Below, one piece after another: positions 17,440 to 25,975 of a stretch of 64,000 bases of DNA (the stretch's first letter is position 1; every line of letters starts with the position of its first letter). This DNA is from Mariniflexile maritimum (GTDB lineage: Bacteria; Bacteroidota; Bacteroidia; Flavobacteriales; Flavobacteriaceae). The position numbers and the translations under genes are program-made. Location: NCBI RefSeq assembly GCF_009746565.1, contig NZ_WRPN01000011.1:42839-106838 (forward strand). Direction: 5' to 3'. The notes under the pieces were generated by a model, which saw only the letters and a program-made list of their open reading frames with translations, made no database searches and had not been told where the DNA came from.

Positions 17440-17901
17440 TTATCTCCAAAATTCATCATCCAGCTTGTCCACAAAATCAGCCTCCTGATGTATTTTTTCT
17501 ATATATTCCAATTGCGCTTCGGTGGCCACTTTCTGTATTTCCGGAAACAGCACACGCTCCTCAAACCTTATATGGGCATCCAGCGTTTCTTCAATGTTGC
17601 TTAATGCGGCTGCTATATCTTCATCTACCAAAAACAAGCGTTTTAAACGTCTGTGGTCTGCCAAGGCGCGTTTTACCAACTCGTTGTCGGCCTCCAAAAT
17701 GGTAAAAATATGCTGTTCCTCCATATCAAAATGAGGAATAAGATGATTTTTAAAAAACCAATCGGCGTAGGTTTTTATTCGATTTGGTTCAATATTCTTG
17801 CTAAAACCTGCCCTGATTTTCCAAGACAATAACAATCCGTGATGATGTTCCCTACTTAATGGTTGTAGCGCTTTATGGCGTTTCATGGGTTTATGCGACA
17901 T
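17440..17901 (-). CDS. Hemerythrin-domain protein
   Basis: A 153-residue cytoplasmic four-helix hemerythrin-like protein with the iron ligand pattern SREHHHGL near residue 17, HFDMEEQHIF near 57, DHRRLKRL near 82 and HIRFEERVLFPEIQ near 110. Such proteins bind O2 or NO through a di-iron site. It overlaps the upstream membrane-protein gene by 11 bases on the same strand, close to ric and an Rrf2 regulator, which suggests a role in nitrosative stress. Confidence 0.83.
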   Translation of the reverse strand: MSHKPMKRHKALQPLSREHHHGLLLSWKIRAGFSKNIEPNRIKTYADWFFKNHLIPHFDMEEQHIFTILEADNELVKRALADHRRLKRLFLVDEDIAAALSNIEETLDAHIRFEERVLFPEIQKVATEAQLEYIEKIHQEADFVDKLDDEFWR

Positions 17902-19084
17902 GGGTTTTGGTGTTTAAAATTGAAAGTATAAAGCATCCAATGCCTAATGGCAATAAGATACTACATAAAAATAACAGAACATAATAATTTGGCAAAAACC
18001 CTTTTCCGAAGTAAAAAAAACAGCCTTGAACAAACAAAATAGCTTCTGTTAAAACAAAACCCAAAAGAAAAGCATACAGCCCAAAAACAACGGTTTTGTT
18101 GGTTTTTGTTAAATTGTTTTGCAGTAAAAAAGCAAATAAAAACCCCGAAACCACGCCCAACATGGTTAAATGGATAAACCCAATAACAAAATTTTTGTAT
18201 TGGTAAGCCATATTTGAAATTTCAGGAAATAAGGATGCTGATTGCAATGCAATTTTCAAAATAAAGCACAGCAACGCAAACCAATAGAGCCATTGGGTTA
18301 TTTGTGATTGTGTTTTAAGTAAAACCTGTAGTGCCGGTTTTGCCATTTTTAAAAAATAAAACAAGGCTGCTAGTTGCAACAAAACACCCAAACCATTTAT
18401 CCACAGTAACGAAACGTGCGGTACAAACCAGTTTACGGGCAAAGCAAAGGTTAAAACCGTGGCAACAATTAAAAGGCCGAAAAACAAACGGAATTCTTTA
18501 GAATCATGCAGTTGCAATTGATGGCACAATACAGCAAGAACCGCAATTAAAAACCACCCGTTAAACTGAAAATGTAAAAAAAACTGGATGGCTATTTGGT
18601 AAAATGCCGAGGCTTGCCCAACCGTTGCTACTGCTGGCCCTAAACACCAAACACCTGCGGTGGAAACCAACATAAAAACCAAGGCGGTTTTTAACAAATA
18701 GCTGGTGACCTTGGATGGTGTGCTGTGATTTTTAAAAATAAGGTAGGCAAAATAGTAACTGCAAAAAATATGCAAGGTTGAAAAAGTAATGGAAACCGCC
18801 GCATAGCCTTGAAACGGAAAACTGAGCAACATGCCTAAAACCGCCAATTCGGTAAGCCAAAACAACCTATTGTATAGGGGCTTTTTTTCTGGAACAAAAT
18901 AATGTACAATAAGCACAAAAAGCATTAAATACACCCAACCCAACATGGCCACGTGCGAATGGGCATGCGTTAAAAACCTGTAATTATAAGCTGCTGGTTG
19001 TACAAAAAAATAGCGCAACGCCAAACCCAAAAGGGCTGCCACAAAAAAGTTGAGCAAGCATACCAAAACAAGTTTTTTAGGCAT
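17891..19084 (-). CDS. Polytopic membrane protein with heme-copper-oxidase-like His motif
   Basis: About 397 residues from the start at 19084, chosen because it gives MPKKLVLVCLLNFF, a clean first helix; an in-frame start at 19129 adds 15 residues. Roughly twelve hydrophobic helices are present. A conserved-looking THAHSHVAMLGWVYLMLFVLIVHYF in helix 2 recalls the heme-ligand helix of oxidase subunit I and NorB, and further His occur in later helices. I cannot name the family firmly; NnrS-like or subunit-I-like heme proteins of NO metabolism are the nearest idea. It is cotranscribed with the hemerythrin gene. Confidence 0.65.
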   Translation of the reverse strand: MPKKLVLVCLLNFFVAALLGLALRYFFVQPAAYNYRFLTHAHSHVAMLGWVYLMLFVLIVHYFVPEKKPLYNRLFWLTELAVLGMLLSFPFQGYAAVSITFSTLHIFCSYYFAYLIFKNHSTPSKVTSYLLKTALVFMLVSTAGVWCLGPAVATVGQASAFYQIAIQFFLHFQFNGWFLIAVLAVLCHQLQLHDSKEFRLFFGLLIVATVLTFALPVNWFVPHVSLLWINGLGVLLQLAALFYFLKMAKPALQVLLKTQSQITQWLYWFALLCFILKIALQSASLFPEISNMAYQYKNFVIGFIHLTMLGVVSGFLFAFLLQNNLTKTNKTVVFGLYAFLLGFVLTEAILFVQGCFFYFGKGFLPNYYVLLFLCSILLPLGIGCFILSILNTKTHVA

Positions 19085-19155
19085 TATAAATGGTTTATAT
19101 GAAACTTCGCAGTTTAAAAAAAATGGCATTGACTGCTAGTGATGGTTCAAAATTA

Positions 19156-19194
19156 AAAATTCCAGAAGACAAAAAAGCATGCTCCTGGAATTTT
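19156..19194 (-). terminator. Terminator after ric
   Basis: AAAATTCCAG (19156-19165) and CTGGAATTTT (19185-19194) form a 10-bp stem; on the minus strand it is followed by a T-rich stretch. It lies 46 bases past the ric stop. Confidence 0.75.
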
Positions 19195-19239
19195 ATTGGC
19201 TGTTAAATAGGGAAATATAAAATCAATCTATGTTTGCTA

Positions 19240-19977
19240 TTAACCAAATTGCTGTTCTAATTTAATAGCCGCAGGAAATAAAATATTGTTTTCTAAATGA
19301 ATGTGCAAGTGCAAATCCTTTTCAAATTCGTCCAACATTGCGAAGGTTACACGGTAGGTGTTACAAGCATCGGCAGGTGGGTTGTAGTTGTTTGTTAATT
19401 CAGCAATTTTCCTAAAACGTTCACCTTCATTTTCATGTTCTTCCATCATCATAGCAATGGGGTTTCCAACCGTTCCAAATTGGGGCGATTGAATGGCTAC
19501 GTTGTCCAATTTTGCCTTTACCATGCGCTTTACAAACGGGAATAGAATAAGCTCTTCTTTTTTCATGTGTGAAGCCAGTTCGCCGGCAGATGCCGTAAAA
19601 AGTTCGTTTATTTCAAACAATTCCGGATGCCTTTGCCCATGAACAGCACACAATTTGCTTAAAAATTGTTTCAATACCGGTGCTTTTTCTTCTACATAAC
19701 GGTGGTGTTTTTTCTCGATATATTCGGCCAACAAATCCAAGGGCCATGATTTATAATCGATAGATTGGTCTGTTTTTGAGTTCAAAACGGCTTCCAGTTC
19801 ATCTATTAGCGTTTGTGGGCTAAGACCTTTTTTATCGCATACTTCTGCAACGGTTCTGTCGCCTTTGCAGCAAAAATCGATACCATATTTGTTAAATACG
19901 GCAGCGGTTCTAAAATCGTCGGCCACAAATTGTCCGATTTGTTTTTGTGAATCTTTTTCTAATGTTTCCATGGTCAT
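19240..19977 (-). CDS. ric: Ric/ScdA-type iron-sulfur cluster repair di-iron protein
   Basis: A 245-residue protein (an alternative start 6 bases downstream gives METLEK). The N-terminal ScdA domain has FNKYGIDFCCKGDRTV with the Cys pair (36-37); the hemerythrin part supplies KKHHRYVEEKAPVL, VHGQRHPELFEI, HMKKEELILFPFV, EEHENEGERF and HIHLENNILFPAA. This family repairs Fe-S clusters damaged by NO or oxidants. It lies just downstream of the NsrR-like regulator on the same strand. Confidence 0.93.
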   Translation of the reverse strand: MTMETLEKDSQKQIGQFVADDFRTAAVFNKYGIDFCCKGDRTVAEVCDKKGLSPQTLIDELEAVLNSKTDQSIDYKSWPLDLLAEYIEKKHHRYVEEKAPVLKQFLSKLCAVHGQRHPELFEINELFTASAGELASHMKKEELILFPFVKRMVKAKLDNVAIQSPQFGTVGNPIAMMMEEHENEGERFRKIAELTNNYNPPADACNTYRVTFAMLDEFEKDLHLHIHLENNILFPAAIKLEQQFG

Positions 19978-20063
19978 CTGCTAACCTTTTTCAAAAAAAG
20001 GTGTTTCTTTTTTATTAAACAATTTATTTCGGATATTTTTATCCTATTTATATTCAAATTTTT

Positions 20064-20498
20064 TTAGGTCTTTAAAAATGAGCCGCCCGCTTTAATGTCG
20101 AGCGCCAACTCTTCAAGACTTGTGTTTTCTAGCATAAATTTAAGCTCGTCCCTTACCAATTTAAACTTGTCGTGTACAGGACATGGGTGGTTTTCATCGC
20201 ATTTTTGCAAGCCCAAACCGCAACCGTTATAAATGCTATCGCCATCAATGGCTTTTACTATTTGCGCCAATTTTATGGCCCCAATGGTTTTTTTATCCAA
20301 CTCAAAACCACCATGAGCTCCTTTAATCGAGTAAACAATGTTGTTTCTTGCCAAAGCCTGTAAAATTTTGGCGGTAAAGGCTTGTGGCGAATTAATTTCT
20401 TCGGCAATTTCCTTGGGGCTTACCCGTTTGCCCTCAAACGAATTGATAGCGATAAAAATGGCGGCCTTGATGCCATATTCACAAGCTTTTGAAAACAT
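20064..20498 (-). CDS. Rrf2-family regulator, NsrR-like
   Basis: A 144-residue winged-helix protein (MFSKACEYGIKAAIFIA at the N-terminus, recognition region about 30-60). Three Cys (93, 100, 106) in NGCGLGLQKCDENHPCPVHD fit the Fe-S ligand set of NsrR and IscR-type members. Next to ric and hemerythrin genes, an NO-sensing repressor is the best reading; IscR-like function cannot be excluded. Confidence 0.85.
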   Translation of the reverse strand: MFSKACEYGIKAAIFIAINSFEGKRVSPKEIAEEINSPQAFTAKILQALARNNIVYSIKGAHGGFELDKKTIGAIKLAQIVKAIDGDSIYNGCGLGLQKCDENHPCPVHDKFKLVRDELKFMLENTSLEELALDIKAGGSFLKT

Positions 20499-20517
20499 AA
20501 AATCTCAATATTTGATG

Positions 20518-20549
20518 CAAATATACAACTATTTTTTAATTAAGACAAA
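20518..20549 (-). promoter_or_regulatory. Promoter of the Rrf2 regulator
   Basis: On the minus strand, TTTG (20549-20546), 20 bases, then TATATTTG (20525-20518), close to the Bacteroidota consensus TTTG-N19-TAnnTTTG. Transcription would start about 15 bases before the ATG at 20498. Confidence 0.7.
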
Positions 20550-20761
20550 TTTATCCGAATTAATTTTTAATGCGCCACGAATGTATAAATTTGATGTTTT
20601 ATGGGGAAACGTTGATGTATGTGAGCCGACCATGAATTTTATGTTCTGAAAAATCAGCGTTTTGTTAAATTTATGGTAAACGTTTATGTGCAAACAAAGC
20701 AACGACCAAACGGTTGAACTAAAATAAGCAATGTTTTTTACACGGTGTTGTAAAACGTTTT

Positions 20762-21196
20762 TCATTCTTTTTTCTTCCTAAACAGATAAGGAATTATACC
20801 ACTCAAAGCAATAAATCCAGTCATAAACAATGTCGTTTCTAATTCAATTTTCAAAAAATAAAACAGAGTCATAACAGAAACACAAGCATAGGTCAAAACT
20901 ATTGAGTCCAAAAATAATTTATTCTGGTGGTTTTCAAATCGGTTTAAGATAATCTCATATTTATTGTTTTTTAAAAAATAAAAATAATTTATTCCAATCA
21001 AAATCAATGGTATAGCTCCAAATCCTTTTTCCCCAATTGATTCAATATCGTATTCTATGTAAATCAGAATAGAAAAAATATTAAAAGCTAAAATCATTGA
21101 GATGGCAATAATCGTTGACCAGTCAGGAATAGATTTATTTGTTATGCTCGTATTTCTATAAATACTAAAAAAAACGTAATCATAAACTTTACTCAT
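20762..21196 (-). CDS. Unknown small membrane protein
   Basis: A 144-residue protein with four hydrophobic segments in two pairs (about 28-48, 58-78, 98-115 and 120-138), a charged middle loop KYEILNRFENHQNK and a basic C-terminus FRKKKE. No family recognised. The gene is AT-richer than its neighbours and stands alone between the regulator gene and the polyprenyl synthase unit, so it may be a recent insertion. The 20550-20761 gap holds no other convincing gene. Confidence 0.55.
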   Translation of the reverse strand: MSKVYDYVFFSIYRNTSITNKSIPDWSTIIAISMILAFNIFSILIYIEYDIESIGEKGFGAIPLILIGINYFYFLKNNKYEIILNRFENHQNKLFLDSIVLTYACVSVMTLFYFLKIELETTLFMTGFIALSGIIPYLFRKKKE

Positions 21197-21300
21197 TGGT
21201 TTCTCTCAAATGTTTTACAACATAGGTACAACACAAATCTATAAAATCCCAAAGACTTTCAATCAAAGAAATATATAATTCGTGTCTAAATTTATTCTAT

Positions 21301-21654
21301 TTATTTATAGGCATTTCGTAACCACACTTTTTGCCATTCGCGCTTTAAAATCAAGAACGTAACCTCTTCTGATAGTTTAAGCAAATCGCTCCCATCCAAG
21401 GCTTTGATGCTTTTTTCTGAAACATCAATAATGTAAAGCAGGTTTAGGTAATCGGTAAATTTTTCTTGAATGAGCTTAAAAACGGTTTCATGAAGCAAAT
21501 ATTTTAGGCTTGTTGGAAGAATTTCTTCATCAAACCCAAGATTGATGTTTGCTAGCAAAAAATCCTTGTTAAGTTGGTGGATGAGTTTTTTATATAACTC
21601 CAGTTCATGGGCTTCATCAATTAAGGCTTCAAAAGTGGTTGGCAACTGCATCAA
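21301..21654 (-). CDS. Conserved small helical protein downstream of polyprenyl synthase
   Basis: A 117-residue, all-helical, acidic protein with no signal or membrane segment. It overlaps the end of the polyprenyl synthase gene by 4 bases (ATGA), so the two are translated together. I do not recognise a named family. Confidence 0.6.
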   Translation of the reverse strand: MMQLPTTFEALIDEAHELELYKKLIHQLNKDFLLANINLGFDEEILPTSLKYLLHETVFKLIQEKFTDYLNLLYIIDVSEKSIKALDGSDLLKLSEEVTFLILKREWQKVWLRNAYK

Positions 21655-22625
21655 ACGGTTCGGTTCATTAAATTAGTGCCAAATGCCCGTAACAAGTGCT
21701 TTTTTTCTTCTGAAATATTTAAAAAAGCCAACCCTGAAAATGCCTTATCGGTAAAGTTTTGAATGGCTTCTTTTGTAGCAAGGGCCGAACCACTTTCAAC
21801 AAAAATTTGCTTTACGGTTTCAATTTTTTGATGCTTGTCTTTAGGGGTCTCGCTAAAAAGTTTTATAAGTTTCAACCTGTTTTCTTCATTTGAAAACTCC
21901 AAAGCTTTAATGTACAAATAGGTTTTTTTGTTCTCAATTATATCGCCTCCCACTTGTTTGCCAAACGTTTCGGGGTTTCCGAAGGCATCCAAATAATCGT
22001 CTTGCAACTGGAACGCAATGCCCAAATTTTTGCCAAATTCGTAAAGGTGGTTTTGATCTTCTTCCGAAGCATTGGCAACAATAGCGCCCATTTTCATGGC
22101 AGCCCCCACCAAAACAGCGGTTTTAAATTCAATCATTTTTAAATATTCTGCTACCGAAACATGGGTTCTGGTTTCAAAATCGACATCGTATTGCTGCCCT
22201 TCGCATACTTCCAAAGCGGTTTTACTGAACAGTTTAGCCAACGCTTGAAACGTTGCGGGTTCGTAGTTTTCAAAAAGCTGGTAGGCCATGATTAACATGG
22301 CATCGCCAGACAGAATACCGGTATTCACATTCCACTTTTCATGAACGGTTTTTTGGCCTCTTCGCAAGGGTGCATCGTCCATAATATCATCGTGCACCAA
22401 CGAAAAATTGTGGAACACCTCAACACTTAACGCTGCATTTAGGGCATTTTTATAGTCGGCATTAAAAATTTCGGCCGATAACAATGTTAACACCGGGCGC
22501 AAACGCTTGCCTCCTAAATGTAAAATATACTGTATGGGTTGGTACAAACCCAAGGGTTCTTTTACCGTTGCATACGCTTGAAGGTAAGCAACAAAGGCTT
22601 TTTGATATGTTTCTATGGACTGCAT
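21651..22625 (-). CDS. Polyprenyl (farnesyl/geranylgeranyl-type) diphosphate synthase
   Basis: A 324-residue trans-isoprenyl diphosphate synthase. The first Asp-rich motif with its Arg pair is DDIMDDAPLRRG (about 84-95) and the second is QLQDDYLDAFG (about 206-216); GGKRLRP is near residue 34. It condenses isopentenyl diphosphate with allylic diphosphates for quinone and carrier-lipid synthesis. The chain length cannot be told from sequence alone. Divergent from the TetR gene. Confidence 0.92.
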   Translation of the reverse strand: MQSIETYQKAFVAYLQAYATVKEPLGLYQPIQYILHLGGKRLRPVLTLLSAEIFNADYKNALNAALSVEVFHNFSLVHDDIMDDAPLRRGQKTVHEKWNVNTGILSGDAMLIMAYQLFENYEPATFQALAKLFSKTALEVCEGQQYDVDFETRTHVSVAEYLKMIEFKTAVLVGAAMKMGAIVANASEEDQNHLYEFGKNLGIAFQLQDDYLDAFGNPETFGKQVGGDIIENKKTYLYIKALEFSNEENRLKLIKLFSETPKDKHQKIETVKQIFVESGSALATKEAIQNFTDKAFSGLAFLNISEEKKHLLRAFGTNLMNRTV

Positions 22626-22708
22626 GAAACAAAAATAAGTTAATTGCGTCTATTTATAAGTTTGAAAATAAAATTTAATAAGAAAATTGGCTCTACTGCG
22701 GAAACTTT

Positions 22709-22739
22709 TTTGGTTTTTAAAGTTTCCTGAGTATATTTG
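22709..22739 (+). promoter_or_regulatory. Promoter of the tetR-efflux operon
   Basis: TTTG at 22709-22712, exactly 19 bases, then TATATTTG at 22732-22739: a full Bacteroidota consensus. The ATG of the regulator begins 9 bases after the -7 box, so the mRNA leader should be very short. Confidence 0.82.
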
Positions 22740-22748
22740 CACCCTGTT

Positions 22749-23354
22749 ATGAGAAAAAAAATTTTACAGAAATCGGCCGAACTCTTTTTAAACCTAGGTT
22801 TTAAAAGCGTTACCATGGACGATATTGCCCACGAAATGGCCATATCGAAAAAAACCATTTATGTGCATTTTCCAAACAAAACCAAATTGGTGGAAGCCGT
22901 AACATTCGAGGTTTTTGAAACTATTTGTGAAGGAATTGATGGCATTAGCAACACCTCATTAAACCCCATAGAACAGCTATACGACATAAAAATGTTTGTG
23001 ATGCAGCATTTGAAAGATGAAAAAACCTCGCCACAATACCAGCTAAAAAAATATTACCCGCAAATTTACCAACGTTTGCACATGAAACAATTTGAAAAAA
23101 TGCACGAATCGGTAAAGGAAAGTCTTCAAAAAGGAATCCAGCTCGAATTGTTTCGCCCAACCATTAATGTCGATTTTATTTCAAGAATGTACTTTAACGG
23201 CATGATAGGGATAAAAGACGAACAGTATTTTCCTAAAACCCTATACGCTACCGAGTACTTGATGGAAAGCTACCTAGAATACCATTTAAGGGCCATTGTT
23301 ACCGAAAAAGGGCTTTTGGTATTGAACACGTTTATAACAACAAATCAATCATAA
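22749..23354 (+). CDS. TetR-family regulator of the RND efflux operon
   Basis: A 201-residue regulator. I choose ATG at 22749 over an upstream in-frame TTG at 22737, which overlaps the -7 box. The N-terminal HTH reads KSVTMDDIAHEMAISKKTIYVHFPNKTKLVEA; the C-terminal helical ligand domain is unlike others I recognise. It starts the operon with tolC, membrane-fusion and RND genes and probably represses it. Confidence 0.88.
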   Translation: MRKKILQKSAELFLNLGFKSVTMDDIAHEMAISKKTIYVHFPNKTKLVEAVTFEVFETICEGIDGISNTSLNPIEQLYDIKMFVMQHLKDEKTSPQYQLKKYYPQIYQRLHMKQFEKMHESVKESLQKGIQLELFRPTINVDFISRMYFNGMIGIKDEQYFPKTLYATEYLMESYLEYHLRAIVTEKGLLVLNTFITTNQS

Positions 23355-23356
23355 AT

Positions 23357-24706
23357 ATGAAGTACAAACTAATTATAATTTTTACTTTTCTGTTGTCAAT
23401 CGTAGGATTTTCCCAAGAAAACCAACAAGGCTTCAGTTTACAGGAAGCCATTAATTTTGCCTTGCAGAACAACCGAACCGCCAAAAACGCTTCCTTGGAT
23501 ATTGAAGCCGCCAAACAGCAAAAATGGGAAACCACTTCTACGGGCCTGCCGCAAATCTCGGCCGATATAAGCTACCAAAATTTCTTAAAGCAACAGGTGT
23601 CCTTAATTCCTGCCGAGTTTTTTGGAGGCAACCCTGGCGAGTTTGCCGAAATTGCCTTTGGCACCAAACAAAGCGTTAACGCCACGGCTACCTTAAGCCA
23701 GAAACTATTTGATGGCTCGTACCTTGTTGGTTTGCAATCGGCGAAAGTGTTTCTGGAAATCTCGAAAAACGCCAAGACAAAAACCGATTTGGAAATTAGA
23801 AAAGCGGTAATAAATGCCTACGGCAATGTATTGCTTGCCGAAGAAAGTGTAGCCATTCTTGAAAAAAACAGGGCCATCCTTGAAAAAAACCTAAACGACA
23901 TCACAAAAATGTATGAAAATGGGCTGGATGAAGAAGAAAGCGTGGAGCAACTACAAATTACTTTATCGGGGGTTGAAAGCTCATTAAAAAACACCGTTCG
24001 ATTAAAAACCCTAGCCTACCAAATGCTAAATATAACACTAGGTTTGGATGTTTACAACCGCACCGTTTTAACCGATAGCCTCGAAAGCTTAACGGTACAA
24101 AATATAACGTTGGAACTTGTTGACGCGCAGTTAAACCTTGAAAATTCCATCGATTACCAAATTGCCGAAAACGACAAACGCTCCAAAGAACTTTTGCTCA
24201 AGCTCGAAAAAAGCAAAGCCCTACCTACCCTAAACGCTTTTATTAACGGTGGCTACAATGCGTTTGGCAACAAGTTTGAGTTTACAAACAAGGACCAAAA
24301 ATGGTTTGGCTCTTCGCTATTTGGAGTCAATATGCACATTCCTATATTTAGCTCGTTAGGTAGAAGCGCCGCCACACAACGCGCGAAAATCAATCTTCAA
24401 AAATCTGAAAACGATTTATTGGAAACCGAACAAAAATTACAACTACAAGCGGCATCGGCAAAAAGCGATTACCAATTTGCCATTGAAGATTACGACAATA
24501 AAAAACAAAACCTAAACCTTGCCGAACGCATTGAACAAAAAAACGAGACCAAGTTTTTTGAAGGCCTCTCATCGAGTTTCGATTTAAGGCAGGCACAAAC
24601 ACAATTATATACGGCGCAACAAGAATTTTTACAAGCGATGCTGGATGTTATTAACAAAAAAGCCGCTTTGGAAACCATATTAAACACCATCACCATAAAC
24701 AACTAG
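23357..24706 (+). CDS. TolC-like outer-membrane efflux channel
   Basis: A 449-residue protein with signal peptide (to FSQ near residue 20) and two OEP repeats rich in long helices (FSLQEAINFALQNNRTAKNASLDIEAAKQQ; LDVINKKAALETILNT). It forms the outer-membrane duct of the tripartite pump. It begins 2 bases after the TetR gene. Confidence 0.92.
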   Translation: MKYKLIIIFTFLLSIVGFSQENQQGFSLQEAINFALQNNRTAKNASLDIEAAKQQKWETTSTGLPQISADISYQNFLKQQVSLIPAEFFGGNPGEFAEIAFGTKQSVNATATLSQKLFDGSYLVGLQSAKVFLEISKNAKTKTDLEIRKAVINAYGNVLLAEESVAILEKNRAILEKNLNDITKMYENGLDEEESVEQLQITLSGVESSLKNTVRLKTLAYQMLNITLGLDVYNRTVLTDSLESLTVQNITLELVDAQLNLENSIDYQIAENDKRSKELLLKLEKSKALPTLNAFINGGYNAFGNKFEFTNKDQKWFGSSLFGVNMHIPIFSSLGRSAATQRAKINLQKSENDLLETEQKLQLQAASAKSDYQFAIEDYDNKKQNLNLAERIEQKNETKFFEGLSSSFDLRQAQTQLYTAQQEFLQAMLDVINKKAALETILNTITINN

Positions 24707-24799
24707 CCCTATGAAATGAGCATTTCAGAAAATTGGAAAAAACCAGTAATGATTTGCAAATTGCATAACACTTTTAAAATCAATAAAAAAATTGAACCT

Positions 24800-25975
24800 A
24801 TGAAAAAAATAATAACCATCATCGGTATTGCTTTAGTTTTTTCTTCTTGCGGAAAAAAAGAAATGTCTGTTGAAGAATTAGCGGCAAAAGGCAATTTGCC
24901 CGAATTGCGGGCTAAAAAACAAGCCTTGGGCCAACAGCAAACCGAGTTAAAACGCCAGTTAAGCATCATTGAAAACAAGATTAACGAACTGGATAAAACC
25001 AAACATCAAACCATTGTAACAACCTTAACGCTTAAAGATACTATTTTCAAGCATTATACTGAAGTACAGGGCGATGTGGAAACCAACCAAAACATCATCA
25101 TTTACCCACAGTTTTCGGGTACCCTAACACAAATTTACGTGAAAGAAGGCCAAACCGTAAGCAAAGGGCAGCTACTCGCTAAAATTGATGATGGCGGCCT
25201 TTCAAGCCAATTGGCACAAGTACAGGCGCAAACGGCATTGGCCGAAACCACCTTTGAGCGCCAATCGCGTTTATGGGAACAAAAAATTGGTAGCGAAATT
25301 CAATTTTTACAAGCTAAAACCAATTACCAAGCAGCAAAAAATTCGTTGGCACAGTTGCAAAAACAATTGGATAAAACCAACGTAAGAGCACCCTTTAATG
25401 GCACCATCGACCAAATTATTACCGACCAAGGTAGCTTGGTAAACATAGGGCAAAGTCCGTTAATGCGCATAGTAAACACCAGCGACATGTATGTAAAGGC
25501 CGATGTGCCCGAAAACTATTTGGGCAAGGTAAACAAAGGCTCGGAGGTACTGGTCGATTTTATTTCAATAGGAAAAACCTATACCGGAAAAATTCGCCAA
25601 GTATCCAACTACATCAATCCAGACAACCGAAGCTTCAGCATTCAAGTAGCACTTCCTAATAAGGATAATATATTGAAACCCAATTTAATAGCAACCATAA
25701 AATTGAACGATTACATTTCAAACAATACCATTGTTATCCCCAATAGCATTGTTCAAAAAAACAGCAACAACGAGTCTTTAATCTTTATTTATACACCAGA
25801 GCAAAACAACTCGGGCACTGTAAAACAAACCGTAATAAAAACCGGTAAAGAACAAAATGGCAGTATTGAGGTGTTGGATGGCTTAAAACCAGGCGATATG
25901 ATTGTTATTGAAGGCGCCAGAACGCTGCGCGATGGGCAAGAAGTAAGCACTAAAAACAAAGCAAATGAGCACTAA
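24800..25975 (+). CDS. RND pump periplasmic membrane-fusion lipoprotein
   Basis: About 391 residues from the start at 24800, which gives a lipoprotein signal with FSSCGKKE (Cys18); an in-frame upstream ATG at 24716 adds 28 non-signal residues. The HlyD/AcrA-type body has an N-terminal coiled coil (KKQALGQQQTELKRQLSIIENKINEL), a lipoyl half (IYVKEGQTVSKGQLLAKIDD), a helical hairpin, and NVRAPFNGTIDQI. It overlaps the RND gene by 11 bases. Confidence 0.92.
   Translation: MKKIITIIGIALVFSSCGKKEMSVEELAAKGNLPELRAKKQALGQQQTELKRQLSIIENKINELDKTKHQTIVTTLTLKDTIFKHYTEVQGDVETNQNIIIYPQFSGTLTQIYVKEGQTVSKGQLLAKIDDGGLSSQLAQVQAQTALAETTFERQSRLWEQKIGSEIQFLQAKTNYQAAKNSLAQLQKQLDKTNVRAPFNGTIDQIITDQGSLVNIGQSPLMRIVNTSDMYVKADVPENYLGKVNKGSEVLVDFISIGKTYTGKIRQVSNYINPDNRSFSIQVALPNKDNILKPNLIATIKLNDYISNNTIVIPNSIVQKNSNNESLIFIYTPEQNNSGTVKQTVIKTGKEQNGSIEVLDGLKPGDMIVIEGARTLRDGQEVSTKNKANEH

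Noticed and set aside
20529..20765. Minus-strand ORF of 78 codons before the Rrf2 gene
   Set aside because: It overlaps the regulator's promoter, has unlikely composition, and shows no motif.
22737..22748. TTG start giving a longer TetR protein
   Set aside because: The TTG lies in the -7 box of a consensus promoter; the ATG at 22749 gives the usual TetR N-terminus.
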